Origin: Euleptes europaea
Taxonomy: Eukaryota > Chordata > Lepidosauria > Squamata > Sphaerodactylidae
Length of the DNA: 64,000 nt
Assembly (NCBI RefSeq): GCF_029931775.1
Contig: NC_079312.1
Location: 14,329,821 to 14,393,820, forward strand
Direction: 5' to 3'
Positions 44,210-59,320 of the stretch are shown here, piece by piece. The position numbers were made by a program, and so were the translations under genes. The notes beneath the pieces were generated by a model. It worked only from the letters and a program-made list of their open reading frames with translations. It was not told where the DNA came from and did not search any database. The first letter of the stretch is position 1. Every line of letters starts with the position of its first letter.

Positions 44210-44560
44210 TCCTGAAGCCTGAACTCTCCCTCAAAGCTAAAATGACTGACCTGAGGCCATCTGCTTTGGTCACAGTATGAGAAGACAAGGCTTACTGATA
44301 AAGACAATCCTGTTAGGAAAAGTTGAAGGCAGCAAGAAAAAAGGAAGACCCAACATAAGGTGGGCTGATTCCATAAAGGAAGGCCCTCCGTTTGCATGAC
44401 CCGAGCAAAACTTTTAACAATGTTTTGGAGATCTTGTATTTTTATAAAGGAAGCCTCAACCCTCAGTTTGCAAGACCTGAGCTGTGACGTTAAACATAGG
44501 ATATTTTAGAGGACTTTCATTCATAAGATCACCATAAGTTGGAAGGTATTTGCCAGCACT
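44210..44560 (+). mobile_element. RTE/BovB LINE 3' fragment
   Basis: Plus-strand relative of the other BovB pieces: TGAACTCTCCCTCAAAGC, GAAAAGTTGAAGGCAGCAAG, then GATCACCATAAGTTGGAAGG and a CACATA tail. Heavily diverged, no long frame. Confidence 0.7.
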
Positions 44561-46861
44561 TACACACATACACCAAAAAATTTGTTCATTAACCAATAGC
44601 TGGCAAGTATCTTTATCCCAGGTGTCTGTGGCTTTTCCTGGTTAAGATTTGGGCATCTGTTCCTGAGGGTTGTTCCAGTCTACATGGGCAGCCCTGTGTC
44701 ACTCCTATAGCAGTAATACGGCCACACAATTACCAAAATATGTGCAATAATATCAGAGACCACCTGCAGGGAGGCTGGAGTGTTATTCAGGCTCAGCTAT
44801 AAACTCGGGCTGGAAGGGAGAGGGAGACACTGGGGTTTTGAGAACGAGAGGGATACTTGCAGTGATGAGGGTGAGTTTCTACTGTTTTAGTTGCTTTCTT
44901 TGAAATTCTTCTCACCAAGGTTTTCAATGTGTGCTCTTGGGACCAGTGTTGGACTTGGATCTGGGAGAAGTAGTTTCGATCACTCCCTGTGCCATGGAAG
45001 CTTGCTGGGTAGCGTAACCCAGCCTAACCCACCTCACAGGGTTGTTGTCAGGATAAAACTGTAGTAAGGAGAACGAAGTAAGCCACTTGGATCCCCATTT
45101 TATCCATGGCAAGCATTATTCATCCAAAAATGAAGTGAGGAGTCTCAAAATTGCCCAGCTGGGTCAGGATGATCATGGGAGATTGTGTGCCAAAAATTAA
45201 GGGAGTTGGAACAACCTGGACATCACAATCTCCTGAACCCCCCAACCTCACCCCCTGCTCTTTTGATTGGAAGGTGTGGTTGACTTTGGCAGGCGTAACT
45301 CCACAGAAAACTAAGCGAGAGGTTTCAAAATTGGCCACCAACTTCAGGATGATGCTGAGACTGGCAGTGTCCAAAAGGAAGGGAATTGGACCATCCTGGC
45401 AGAGACATCCCTTTGGTGTTTGCAATAGAACCAAAGGTTCACTCTGAGAAGCCAAGTTGTAGGCAGCATGAACACAGATGGTCGGAAATATCTCCTCTTA
45501 TAAATTTTTAAATGATGTTACCAGCCCTAAGCCTGGCTTTGGCCGGGGAGAACGAGCTACAAATCACAACAACAACAACAATAATAATAAAAAACAAAGA
45601 GGCTTAACAATATCCCTGACCTATCAGAGCTATGTGGTGTGATGATAAGAGTGTGTGACTAGGATCTGAGACTCTTGGTCCAACCAATATATAAATCAAC
45701 TTAAAATGTCTGGGAACCTAAAACACCCATTCGAGCACAGGACTCTACCTGCCGCGTCTCTGCATGTCAGCCCACCGGCCTTGCTTAGGATAGATTCCAT
45801 TAATGATACAATATCTCAGATCAGGTTGGAGTGAACCACCCTTGATTCACAAAAAGCCACAAGAGGCAGCTGCCTGTTATATCTCTGCATGCCTCCCTGC
45901 TCTATGTGTGACTCCTTCCAGGCAGAGGGCATTCTCAGTCTTCTGATGCAGAAACAAGGAGAGCGGGGAATGATTTTTACTCTTTTAGATCATAAAATAA
46001 AGTTTCATAGAGCATAAGAGTTCAAGTGAACATCCAGTATGAATTTAATATGAGATTCACAGGCTCTATAATAAAGAAGACACACCATTTGAAAAAACTT
46101 CCTAGTTTGTCTAATAACCACGTCTTCCCAGTTACAGCTGGAGTTTGGAGACTGGAGTGATTTCTCAGGTGTGCACAGAAAAATGGGCTCCATGTTTGAG
46201 TATTTATTTAAAATAGGGGCTCTCAACATAGTGCCTGTGGGTGCCATGGCACCCACCGACCCATTTACTGGCACCCCTCAAGCGTTTTTAGGAAGTGGGT
46301 GGGGCCAGGTAGCGCTTTTGCCCAGTAAGGCTTCTGATTTACTATTGGAGATTGAAGGGCTGAGCAGATTTCATCAAATGTTGCTTTGGCAGCAGCTGCC
46401 ATCACAGCACAAGGAACTGCACCGTGTTACTGAAGTGAAGCCATGGCAATAATTTTGTGGCTGGCTCCTCTCCCTGCAGCAGCCATTTTGTTGCTGCACC
46501 CATCATGTTGTGTCAGAATAGCAATTGTGCCCACAGGGCTGTCTTTCCATCCACATAGGGTTTCCAAGACTGCAAACATCAAAACATTCAAACAATTCAG
46601 CATTAAAACAACAACACATTAAGAACAGCATTGAATATCTATCAGTGATATCATTAATGTCACTTCTTATTTAACCATGAAAGACAGCTAGAAAAATCTC
46701 TCCCATTTCATGCTGTAATTCACTGATTGGGAATCAAAAAGCATCTGTGTAATAACTATGCAAGAACCTTCCTAAGTACAGTACTCTAGATGTAAGAGCA
46801 AAGCCTCGCTTCAATCTCAGCATTTAGACAGCTTCACTATTGTGTGAACACCTCAATGAGA

Positions 46862-49507
<2,646 letters not shown>

Positions 49508-49849
49508 CTGGAAAAGAGAGCAAAATCAAATAAGAGCCTCAGGAAACAAAGACCAATTAACATGAGCTATCATTACCAAGTGGATTTTTTCCCGATGGGA
49601 ACTGGAGGCTGGGAAAAGTAAATACCAGCAAGAGAAAAGGACAGGGAAAGGAAGTGGGGGACAGAAGGGTAGACAAAAGAGGAACTGCTTCTCTGTATTG
49701 GAGTGGCCACTGGGCTCTTGCTGAAAGGACTCCATGGCAGCTCAATCCATGTGCCTTCATGCTCCTAGTTTAAGGAGATTTTTGTCCCTTGGGACATGGA
49801 AGGAGGCCAGCCTTTTTCTGCCTCTATAGGAGGTATACATTTGCAAATG

Positions 49850-50058
49850 AATGTATTTATTCAGAAAATTCATATGCCGCCACCCTAGGAAACCTCCCCA
49901 AAGAAGCTTATACAATGGAAGATAACAAAAACATAGATCTTAAAAACAGCCCTCAGAAACTCAGGTAGAGGAGCAAACCAACAAAACACGTAGCAGCTGA
50001 ACATGGAATTTAAACATTCTTCTGGCTAAAGGTAGACTATAACACAATGATTTAAACC
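49850..50058. other. LINE-like 3' fragment, no gene
   Basis: ATGTATTTATTCAGAAAATT and TATGCCGCCACCCTAGG resemble the reversed 3' end of an L2-type element; similar pieces are at 15285-15560 and 21305-21480. Weak assignment. Confidence 0.3.
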
Positions 50059-50059
50059 C

Positions 50060-50530
50060 TCTAGGCTGGATTACTGTAACTCACTCTACGTTGGGCTGCC
50101 CTTGAGACTGAACCAAAGGCTTCAGCTGGTACAGAATGTGGCAGTGAGGGTCCTTAAGGGGTCCTCTCTCCATGAACATATACAGCCAGTGCTCTGTCAA
50201 CCTCACTGGCTCCAGATGGAGTATCGGATCAGGATTAAGGTGGTGGTTGTGACCTTTAAATCATTACACGGTCTGAGACCCTCGTATCTTTGGACCGCTT
50301 CTCCTGGTACAACCCCCGAAGAATGCTGTATCCTGCTGATAACAACTTGCTGGTGGTCCTTGGCCCTAAGAGTGTGCGGCTGTCCTCAACAACAGCCAGG
50401 GTTTTCTTCGCCCTGGCTCTGGCCTGGTGGAATGCTCTGCCTTGTAACATCACGGCCCTGCGGGACCTAAAAGAGCTCTGCAGGGCCTGTAAGACAGAGC
50501 TATTCCACCAGGCCTACAACTGAGGACAGC
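50060..50530 (+). mobile_element. L2-type LINE RT C-terminal fragment
   Basis: Encodes NQRLQLVQNVAVRVLKGSS, HEHIQPVLCQPHWLQMEYRI and RIKVVVVTFKSLHGLRPSYL, then in another frame SVRLSSTTARVFFALALAWW and NALP. One frameshift separates the two. It lies in the KZNF-3 intron before the finger exon. Confidence 0.8.
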
Positions 50531-50754
50531 CACAGGTGGCATTAATGCTGATCTCCCTATTCCCCCACCCCCTCCCTCTTACCAACTAGTGTACTCATGG
50601 GGGGTAGCCTGCCCGCTTGGTTATGGCATGTGTATATATATATATATACATATGCAACTTGTAATTTTACTGTTGTTACCCGCCCGAGCCTGGTTTTGTC
50701 TGGTGGGGGGGGGGGGGGGCTAGAAGTGCAATAAACAAACAAATAAATAAATAA

Positions 50755-51002
50755 AAGGAGAAGAGTTGTTTTTTATATGCAAACTTTCTCTACCACTTCA
50801 GGAAGTATCAAACGCTGACAATCACCTTGGCTTCCCCTCCCCACAACAGACACCCTGTGAGGTAGGTGGGGCTGAGAAAGCTGTGACTAGCCCAAGGTCA
50901 CCCACCTACCTTCATGTGTAGGAGTGGGGAATCAAACCGGGTTCTCCAGATCAGACTCCACCGCTCGAAACCACTGCTCTTAACCACTACACCACACTGA
51001 CC
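50755..51002 (-). mobile_element. tRNA-derived MIR-like SINE
   Basis: Minus-strand head CAGTGTGGTGTAGTGGTTAA, B-box region complementary to GGGAATCAAACCGG, core GCCCCACCTACCTCACAGGG, and a tail at the left (AAAAGGAGAAGAG). Confidence 0.75.
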
Positions 51003-51290
51003 GGGGTAAAGAGAACTTAAAGGTAGCATTGGCACCAGGCGAACAACAACGGAAAGGGCCTCCCACAGGCAAGTTGCCACCCCTGGAAAAGGCCTGTCTC
51101 TGGCCCTCACCTGCCACACCTCGGAAGGCAAGGCAGAGCTTGTGAGGAGGAGCTTAACTGTTGGGATGGACAGGAAAGGTGGAGAGGCGGCTTTTTTTAA
51201 GGAACCTGGCCCCAAACCATTTAGGCCCTTATAGGTACAAACCTACATTTTGAATTGTGACCTGAACAGGCACTTAGGACAGTTCTTTCA
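51000..51290. repeat. Unclassified interspersed repeat, copy 2
   Basis: Counterpart of 24735-25045 with the order CACAGGCAAGTTGCCACCCC, GGAAAAGGCCTGTCTC and CATTTTGAATTGTGACC. Its presence in the same intron of unit 3 shows that it did not replace the KZNF-2 linker by a recent insertion; rather, the KZNF-2 sequence between repeat and fingers was lost. Confidence 0.5.
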
Positions 51291-51959
51291 GCACTAGGTT
51301 GATACCATTCCTGTATCCTGACCCTGACAATAGTCTTCCTGCTCAATTTAGGGCCGTTTTCAAAGGCATCCCCTCAAAATCAATATTCCAACGAGCACCA
51401 CCAAATCTACATCATATATCTGGCTGCAGGGATGGGTGCAGATGGGGTAAGTAATGGACTGCTGGGAGCGCTGATTAAATCACCTCAGGGTGACACAATG
51501 GGGATTAACTAGCCCCATTGTCCAGCCAGGCACACCTTCTGGGCAAGGGGAAAAGTTCAGCGGTCAACCGCCTTCCTGCCCAGGCTTGACACACAAGATG
51601 GATCCCAAAACTCTCAGAGAGGCATCCATTTTGCGTGGAACAGTCATCTGCTGTCATGCCAGTCTTTGGCCCCTGTGCCTTCGAGGGGTCCCTTAGCGGG
51701 AGGAGGGGTCCGACTGCTTACAGGGAGGCCCCTGGCAGAGGGAACAATAAAAACTAATTTATTAACCAAAAAGTATTTACAGTTAAGAAAACAAGAGAGC
51801 GGTTATAAAAGTGGAACAGTGGCAACATCATGCCAGAACAGGAAAACAGAGAGCAGGAGAGATAGATAAAATGTGAATACATGGAAGTGCCTACAGAAAA
51901 AAAAATCCAGCAAAATAAACTTAAACGTCCCTTTCACTGTATGGCTGTCTCCCCCTTAC

Positions 51960-52067
51960 CTGACAAGGGGACACCAGTACACCTGCCCGATTCTTCAGAG
52001 CTTTGGAGAAACCGCATGTTTCTTGGATGGTGCTGCAAATCAAGGAATGGTCCCGGAACCCAAAGTC
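51960..52067 (-). CDS. KZNF-3 linker exon
   Basis: A 108-nt exon, acceptor CTCTTTGAAG, donor GTAAGGGGGAG, phase 1 at both ends, encoding LWVPGPFLDLQHHPRNM, RFLQSSEESGRC and TGVPLS. Intact, and compatible in frame with both neighbouring KZNF-3 exons. Function of the segment unknown. Confidence 0.75.
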
Positions 52068-52498
52068 CTTCAAAGAGAAAAGAAGACAACACGAAGAGAT
52101 TTAGACTTTCCAAGAATATATATGATGTTGAGAATACACCTTGACTTTGGGGGACAGGGGGCTATTCAAACAGACGACAGGATCTTTGCTTCCAGCTTGA
52201 TGCAGACACAATGCAAACATTCCTAGGAACAAATACCGGACAAGTGGCTCATTCAGGAAAAACTCTGAGGTAAATATTAACCATCAACCAGAAGTTATGG
52301 GATGTTAGGTCTTTAATAGAGCCTGCCTAAAGAAAATCTCTCAGATGGGTTTACAATGTATAAATACAGCACTTTGCTGCAACTTGGTTACCCGCTGGAC
52401 CTGGCAACCCCTAATACGGATGTCTACTCAGAATCCTACTCATATCTACTCAGCGGGGCTTACCTTGGGAAGGTGTTGTTAGGGTTCCACTATGGAAT

Positions 52499-52636
52499 GC
52501 AGGGGTCCGCAACATGGTGCCCGTGGGGTCCTTGGCATCGGCTGCCACCTTGAGGCAGCTATTTGGTTGCTGAGCTCACCATGCCACGTCAGAATTCCAC
52601 ATTTGCCCGCAGGCTCAAAAAAGTTGGCAATCCCTG
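52499..52636 (+). mobile_element. hAT-type MITE, family B (short form)
   Basis: CAGGGGTCCGCAACATGGTG to AGTTGGCAATCCCTG, orthologous by position to 26919-27055. Confidence 0.75.
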
Positions 52637-52810
52637 GTGTTATGCCTCAGTACGTTCGGCTCCCCAATCAGAGAAACTGCAGCAAAGGTCTGATACTTCC
52701 ACAGGTCTCTATAATTCACACTCCTGGCAAACTAATCCCTTTTCACCCCCCAAAGACTTTCTACTGGTAACTCACAACCGTCAAAACCAGGGAGACGAGA
52801 TTTCTTATTA

Positions 52811-53086
<276 letters not shown>

Positions 53087-53589
53087 TCATTTGGGGAAAA
53101 AAGATGGAATAAATCAAACTAACGGCAAGAAAAATTAAACAAGTCTTTTTGACCCTGAAGAGTAACTCACAAATAACATGTATTCTGGGAAACTGGAGGG
53201 GTGCCATCTTGGAACAATACTCTAAGCGATACGGATTCAGAAAAGTGTGCCTAACCAGACTCCTCTTGGGTCCACTTTGCTTAAAACTTGCGTGGAATTA
53301 AACGCAAATTGACACAGACTGACTGTTTCTGTACCCACAAAAATACTGTTTAACAATTCCATTATAAATATTTTTAAACGCCCCTGTGTACTGGATGGAG
53401 CACAGGATCTCCCCCCTCCCATTACACAACTTCAAATCTGCTGCATTTCTGCTGAAGTCTTTTGGCTTTGATTCTTAACCTGTGTGAGGTGATTTGGCCT
53501 CACAGAAACAGAGCATGTATGTGACTAACAGCCAATGTAGCTTAGCGGTCAGTGTGTCAAGCCTAGGTTGACCCAAGTTCGAATCCACA

Positions 53590-54235
53590 CTCTGGGAGAG
53601 CCTGAGCTGCTGGCATGTGCCTCCACACAACACGTGTTTTTGGCTGTAGAAAAGTTAACAGCTCAAGGGAGAGATTCCTGAGATAGTTTTCTGTGGTGAG
53701 GGAACTCTTGGCTTGGAGAGACATCCCATCACCGGAGGCCCTGCCCACAGCCTGCCGAGCTACATCCCGGTGCAGGCTTTTCAGCCCGGGGCAGGTCAAG
53801 GACTGGGGAAGAAGCGGCCGGTCTGGGTTAGCAAATTCCTGGCGATGTGAGGGTGGGGCCAGGGGAGGGACCTCAATGGAGTTCAGCTGTGACTGTGGGA
53901 AATCCCCAGACCCCACCCGGAAGTTGGCAGCCCGACCTGGGGGACCCAGCAGAGATGGGCTGAAAAGCGCAGAGAGAGAGAGTTCGAGCCGCAGGGCGGG
54001 CGAAAGAGGAGGGAGAGGCTGCCTGTCTGCAAATATCAGGAAGGGAAAGAGCCGAGAAAGGGAACCTTTAGGACTCGGGGGCCATTTCTGCTGGCTCCTT
54101 TTCCGGAGTATTATGGCTCCTGACCTATCTGCTGAGCCTGGTCGCTTTTTGCAGGCTTATCATGGGCAACTGGAAGAGTGAAAAATAAACCAAGAAACCA
54201 CCCGGAGCGGAAAGATTCCCCACCCATCCATGCAC
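53590..54235 (-). promoter_or_regulatory. KZNF-3 5' region, truncated by a CR1
   Basis: Collinear with 29250-30265 of unit 2 up to GGAAAGATTCCCCACCCATC; homology then stops where CR1 coding sequence begins. The candidate exon-1 donor, the E-box and the ZNF143-type motif found farther upstream in units 1, 2 and 4 are therefore missing here. Includes a MITE-A (53820-53932). The gene's own promoter appears lost. Confidence 0.6.
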
Positions 54236-54663
54236 CCCTCCCCTGGAGTGGCGCTGTATGTGAGGAGAGGGATTGCTTGCCAAGAAATACTGGAGGAGGA
54301 GGGTGGCAGCCTAGTGGCAAGTATATGGGTGAGGATAAGGGAAGGAAGGACAAACAGTATTGTGGTTGGAGTCTGCGAATGTAGAAGAAAAAAGAGGGGA
54401 ATAAAACCCAACCTAGAAAACAGAAGCTGGGTACCCAAGGTTGGGTAGAATTTATATAGCACAATGGCATTTCCTAAGGTTGATATCGATAACCACATGC
54501 CAGACGCGCTTTGGCCTATTTGGCTTTCAACAGTGGTCAATTGAAACCCATGTAAAACCTGCACACATTTACAGAAATATATATACATATACAAACAGTT
54601 TAAATCAAACCAGGCATGTATACAGGTTGTCTGAAAAAAAAGAAAAGAATAATAATAGGTTAT

Positions 54664-57362
54664 TTGGTTCTTGTAGGTTATCCGGGCTGTGTAACCGTGG
54701 TCTTGGAATTTTCTTTACTGACGTTTCGCCAGCAACTGTGGCAGGCATCTTCAGAGTAGTAACACTGAAGGACAGTGTCTCTCAGTGTCAAGGGTGTAGG
54801 AAGAGTAATATATAGTCAGAAAGGGGTTGGGTTTGAGCTGAGTATTGTCCTGCAAAAGTATTGTCCTGTAAGTATCAAGATAATGTGCTAATGAGGGTAT
54901 GGTATGTTAATATGGAACCATTGTATCCTGAAGTGATCTGTTAATGTGTGTAATCCAAAGCTAATCTGTATGGCTATTGTTGAATGTTGTCTTTGTCAGT
55001 CTGGAGGTTTTTCAGGGCAGGAAGCCAAGCCTTATTCATTCTTAAACTCTCCTCTTTTCTGTTAAAGTTGTGCTGATGTTTATGAATTTCATGGCTTCTC
55101 TGTGCAATCTGACAAAATAGTTGGTAGAATTGTCCAGTCTTTCAGTGTCTTGGAATAAGACCCTGTGTCCTGTTTGTGTCAGTCCATCTTAGCTAAGGGA
55201 GGAAACTTTGCAGTCACTCCCACCCAAATTCCAGTGGAAGACATCATTGCAAATGTAGAATCTGCCATTCGTAATCTACCTGAAGAAGATGCTGAGGAAA
55301 TAAGAGGAGAGACAGCAAGAATTCTACGAAAAGCAAAGCCCCCTGCTAGCAATATAACACGCAAGGAGAGAAACACCATCAAGACCCTCAATGCAGATCC
55401 AGAAATCATTATTCTACCAGCTGACAAAGGCAATGCCACAGTGATCATGAAAACAGAAGAATACAAAAAGAAGATTGAGGAACTTCTGGACCCTGCCACA
55501 TACAAAAAACTAAAACGAGATCCAACTTGCAAAATTACCAGGAAAACTAGCATTCTAATCAAGAATTCCACTCTTCATCCCGACACACACAGAAAACTAT
55601 GCAAGACAGAAGCACAACCACCACGATTATATGGACTACCTAAAATTCATAAGGATTCCGTTCCACTCCGACCCATCGTGAGTGCCATTGGTTCCCCAAC
55701 ATATGAATTAGCTAAATATTTGACCACCCTCCTACAGGACCACATTGGAAAAACCACTTCTTACATCAAAGATTCAACTCACTTCATCAACAAAATCAGT
55801 CCGTTAAGACTCAATCCAAAGGATATATTAATCAGTTTTGATGTTGTATCCCTCTTTACCAAGGTTCCAGTAAAAGACACAATCTCATTGATTAACCAGA
55901 TTTTTCCAGAAGATATAACAGCCTTATTTCACCATTGTTTGACAACAAGTTATTTCCTATGGGATCAAGAATTTTATGAACAGATTGATGGAGTAGCTAT
56001 GGGAAGTCCACTCAGTCCAGTAATAGCAAACTTTTACATGGAATATTTTGAAAAGACAGCATTAGAATCAGCACCTTACAAACCTACAGTCTGGTTCAGG
56101 TTCGTAGATGATACATTTACCATTTGGAGCCATGGTGAAGAAAAATTAATGGACTTTCTAAACCATCTTAATAATATCCATCCAAACATTCAGTTTACCA
56201 TGGAAAAGGAAATTGAGGGTAAACTCCCATTTCTTGATACCCTTGTCATCCGTAAAACAAACCTTCAGTTAGGTCACAAGGTCTACCGGAAACCAACTCA
56301 CACAGATCGCTACTTACACAAAAACTCCAACCACCACCCCCGACAGAAAAGAGGAATAATCAAAACATTAATGGACCGTGCAAGACGGATCTGTGAACCA
56401 CAGTTTCTCAAGGAAGAAACTAATCATCTAAATCACGCACTGCTAGCAAACGGCTACTCCAAGAATGAAATCAGAAGGGCCATTAAACCAAACAAAAATC
56501 AGAAAACTCAAGAAAAACAGTCTCCCATAGGAAAGGTATTCTTGCCATTTATTAAAGGAGTCACTGATAGGATGAAGAAACTTTTGAAAAAACATAACCT
56601 ACAAACAGTGTTTAAACCCACCAAGAAAATACAACAAATGCTACGATCAGCAAAAGACAAAAGAGACCCCCTCACCTCTGCAGGAGTATATCGTATACCT
56701 TGCAGCTGTGGAGAAGTTTACATCGGGACCACAAAACGCAGCATACAAACAAGGATAAAAGAACATGAAAGATACTGCAGACTTGGCCAACCTGAGAAAT
56801 CAGCAGTGGCTGAACATGGACTGACACAAACAGGACACAGGGTCTTATTCCAAGACACTGAAAGACTGGACAATTCTACCAACTATTTTGTCAGATTGCA
56901 CAGAGAAGCCATTGAAATTCATAAACATCAGCACAACTTTAACAGAAAAGAGGAGAGTTTAAGAATGAATAAGGCTTGGCTTCCTGCCCTGAAAAACCTC
57001 CAGACTGACAAAGACAACATTCAACAATAGCCATACAGATTAGCTTTGGATTACACACATTAACAGATCACTTCAGGATACAATGGTTCCATATTAACAT
57101 ACCATACCCTCATTAGCACATTAACTTGATACTTACAGGACAATACTTTTGCAGGACAATACTCAGCTCAAACCCAACCCCTTTCTGACTATATATTACT
57201 CTTCCTACACCCTTGACACTGAGAGACACTGTCCTTCAGTGTTACTACTCTGAAGATGCCTGCCACAGTTGCTGGCGAAACATCAGTAAAGAAAATTCCA
57301 AGACCACGGTTACACAGCCCGGATAACCTACAAGAACCAATGAACTCTGACCGTGAAAGCCT
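54664..57362 (+). mobile_element. Penelope-like element with inverted terminal arms
   Basis: A 524-bp arm at 54664-55187 is the reverse complement of 56817-57340, which includes the 3' end of the coding frame and the terminal TCCGGGCTGTG / CACAGCCCGGA motif. Arm identity is very high, with about one indel and few substitutions by eye. Flanking AATAATAGGTTA and AATAATAAGTTA look like an imperfect target duplication. Inverted or partial terminal copies are typical of Penelope-like elements. It is 5'-truncated (the RT N-terminus is missing). High arm identity and the open frame indicate a young copy. Confidence 0.88.
55165..57030 (+). CDS. Penelope-like reverse transcriptase with GIY-YIG endonuclease, 5'-truncated
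   Basis: An uninterrupted 621-residue frame. RT hallmarks in order: LPADKGNATVIM (about 78-89), LYGLPKIHKDSVPLRPIVSA (about 153-172), motif A SFDVVSLFTKVPV (about 224), motif B GVAMGSPLSPVIANFYMEYF (about 276), motif C RFVDDTF (about 311), FLDTLVI and KPTHTDRYLH. The C-terminal GIY-YIG nuclease starts GVYRIPCSCGEVYIGTT (about 507) with TRIKEH downstream. This RT plus GIY-YIG pair defines Penelope-like elements. The frame opens at a GTG inside the inverted arm (MSCLCQSI is arm-encoded), not at a natural ATG, so this copy lacks its normal N-terminus and probably a promoter. Catalytic residues look intact; the product is not expected to be made by this copy alone. Confidence 0.88.
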   Translation: MSCLCQSILAKGGNFAVTPTQIPVEDIIANVESAIRNLPEEDAEEIRGETARILRKAKPPASNITRKERNTIKTLNADPEIIILPADKGNATVIMKTEEYKKKIEELLDPATYKKLKRDPTCKITRKTSILIKNSTLHPDTHRKLCKTEAQPPRLYGLPKIHKDSVPLRPIVSAIGSPTYELAKYLTTLLQDHIGKTTSYIKDSTHFINKISPLRLNPKDILISFDVVSLFTKVPVKDTISLINQIFPEDITALFHHCLTTSYFLWDQEFYEQIDGVAMGSPLSPVIANFYMEYFEKTALESAPYKPTVWFRFVDDTFTIWSHGEEKLMDFLNHLNNIHPNIQFTMEKEIEGKLPFLDTLVIRKTNLQLGHKVYRKPTHTDRYLHKNSNHHPRQKRGIIKTLMDRARRICEPQFLKEETNHLNHALLANGYSKNEIRRAIKPNKNQKTQEKQSPIGKVFLPFIKGVTDRMKKLLKKHNLQTVFKPTKKIQQMLRSAKDKRDPLTSAGVYRIPCSCGEVYIGTTKRSIQTRIKEHERYCRLGQPEKSAVAEHGLTQTGHRVLFQDTERLDNSTNYFVRLHREAIEIHKHQHNFNRKEESLRMNKAWLPALKNLQTDKDNIQQ

Positions 57363-57407
57363 TCGACAATAATAAGTTAGTTTCTATCTATTAAGAAGCC
57401 AATTATA

Positions 57408-57708
57408 TACTGTATTTTTTGCTCCATAGGACGCACCTAGTTTTTAGAGGAGGAAAACAAGAAAAAAATGTGTTTTCCTCCTATAAAAACTTGTCCTATG
57501 GAGCGAATGCCGGCTGGGTGCGCGCGTGTCGGACGGCATGAGCCGGCGTTCCCCACCCCGACGCGCACGCGCCCAGCCGGCTCTGTGCGGCCCCGCGCCG
57601 TCCCGACACGCACACGCCCAGCCGGCATTCGCTCCATAAGATGCACGGACATTTCCCCTCCCTTTTGAGGAGGAAAAAAGTGCGTCTTATGGAGCGAAAA
57701 ATACGGTA
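57408..57708. mobile_element. MITE with 29-bp inverted ends, TA-flanked
   Basis: TACTGTATTTTTTGCTCCAT and ATGGAGCGAAAAATACGGTA are inverted ends (26 of 29 over the full ends). They border a GC-rich interior that itself contains a second inverted pair (GAATGCCGGCTGGG, CCCAGCCGGCATTC). A TA duplication would fit Tc1/mariner. Inserted right of the Penelope-like element within the split CR1. Confidence 0.75.
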
Positions 57709-59320
57709 AATCTTAAAAGAGATGGTTGAAAAATACTTGCATAATATATTACCAATTACTCAAACATCTGGTAAGATTGACTTTAGTTGTAAAACATAAT
57801 TACACAGATTGGCAAACTCAGTTCATTATTAATCTATCTTGAATAATTACTTTTATATGTATATTAAATATACCAATGTATATACACATGTCTCCCATAT
57901 ACGATGCATCCGCTACAGACCTCCTGACCAGGGTGAGGAGATGCATGATGCTGTCCGTGAGCAGCCTGACCGGGTATCCAAACAACAAGAGCTGACAGTT
58001 ATAGGGGATTTCAACTTCCCTGATGTGTGCTGGGAGACAAACTCTGCAAAGGGCCCGCTGTCACGTAAGTTCCTCACCTGCCTGGCGGACCACTTCCTTC
58101 ATCAAATGGTGGAGGTAGCTAGGAGGGGCTCAGCCATACTCAACTCTATGTTGACCAACAGGCAAAAGATGGTAGATGAGGTGAAGGAGATGGGGACTTT
58201 AGGGAGAAGTGACCATGTCCTCCTAGGATTCCTTTCGTTACGGGGGACCAAGGAAGCTCGTAGCCACACACATGTGTTAGATTTTGGTAGGGCAGATTTT
58301 AATAAACTCAAAGGCCTGATGAGAATCATTCCATGGGCAAGACTGCTTGAAGGGAAAGGAGCAAGTGAAGGATGGGCTCTCCCAAAACAAGAGCTCTTGC
58401 AAGCTCAAGCCCTCGCTTTCCAACAAGAAGAAACATGGTAGAGGATCCAAGAAGCCAATGTGGATGAATAGAGAACTCCCAATTGAGCTAAGGGAGAAAA
58501 AGGAAATGTTAAGGAAATGGAGGCAAGTACCTACCTCTAAAGAAGAGCATCTGTGGGTTGCTAGTAAATGTAGGTCAGCTATAAGATACAGAATTCAACG
58601 ACATCTGAACACACTAGAAAAGTGGGCAGATGTGAATAAGATACAGTTCAACAAGGATAAGTGCAGGGTTCTACATCTGGGTAACAAAAATGACAGACAT
58701 GCATACTGGATGAGGGATACACTTCTGGGCAGCAGTGTGTGTGAACAAGATCTTGGGGGTACGGGTGGACCATAAATTAAATATGAGCAGCCAGTGTGAT
58801 GCAGCAACAAAAAAGGCTAATGCGATGTTGGGGTGCATCAACAGAGGCATAACATCCAAATCGCAAGAGGTCATAGTCCTGCTATACACTGCGTTGGTCA
58901 GGCCGCACGTGGAGTATTGTGTGCAGCTCTGGAGGCCTCACTTTAAAAAAGATGTGGACAGAATCGAGCGGCTCCAAAGAGTGACAAGGATGATCAGGGG
59001 CCTGGAGACCAAGCCCTATCAGAAAAGACTGAGGGAGTTGGGAATGGAGAAGAGGGGGGACATAATTGCTCTCTTGAAGTATTTGAAGGGTGGTCACTTA
59101 GAGGAGAGCAGGGAGCTGTTCCTGTTGGCAGCAGAGGATAAGACTTGCAATAATGGGTTTAAATTGAGGGCGGAAAGGTACAGGCTGGATATTAGGATTT
59201 TTTTTTTTACAGTAAGTGTTGTTAAGACAGTGGAATCAGCTACCTAGGGAGGTGGTGAGCTCCCTCTCACAGTTTTTAAGCAGAAGCTGGACAAACACTT
59301 GTCAGGGATGCTTTAAGCCA

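Larger units (their letters stand above)
43600..46860. repeat. Unit 3, region 3' of the KZNF-3 gene
   Basis: Collinear with unit 2 (20990-23260): GGAAAAGGAAATCACTGCTC, GAGGGTGAGTTTCTACTG, GACTTTGGCAGGCGTAACTC, CAGGCAGAGGGCATTCTCAG. It has acquired a BovB fragment (44210-44560) and a Penelope-tail repeat (44018-44105). A motif like GGTCAGGATGATCATGGGAG is present twice in tandem (45121-45240, 45283-45400). No gene is supported. Confidence 0.7.

Noticed and set aside
50704-50719. Long G run (also 41501-41511) as a G-quadruplex or regulatory site
   Set aside because: Simple homopolymers next to a LINE end and in a fossil element; prone to sequencing error, no conserved context.
57437-57668. Arginine-rich frames on both strands
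   Set aside because: They lie within the GC-rich palindromic interior of a MITE.
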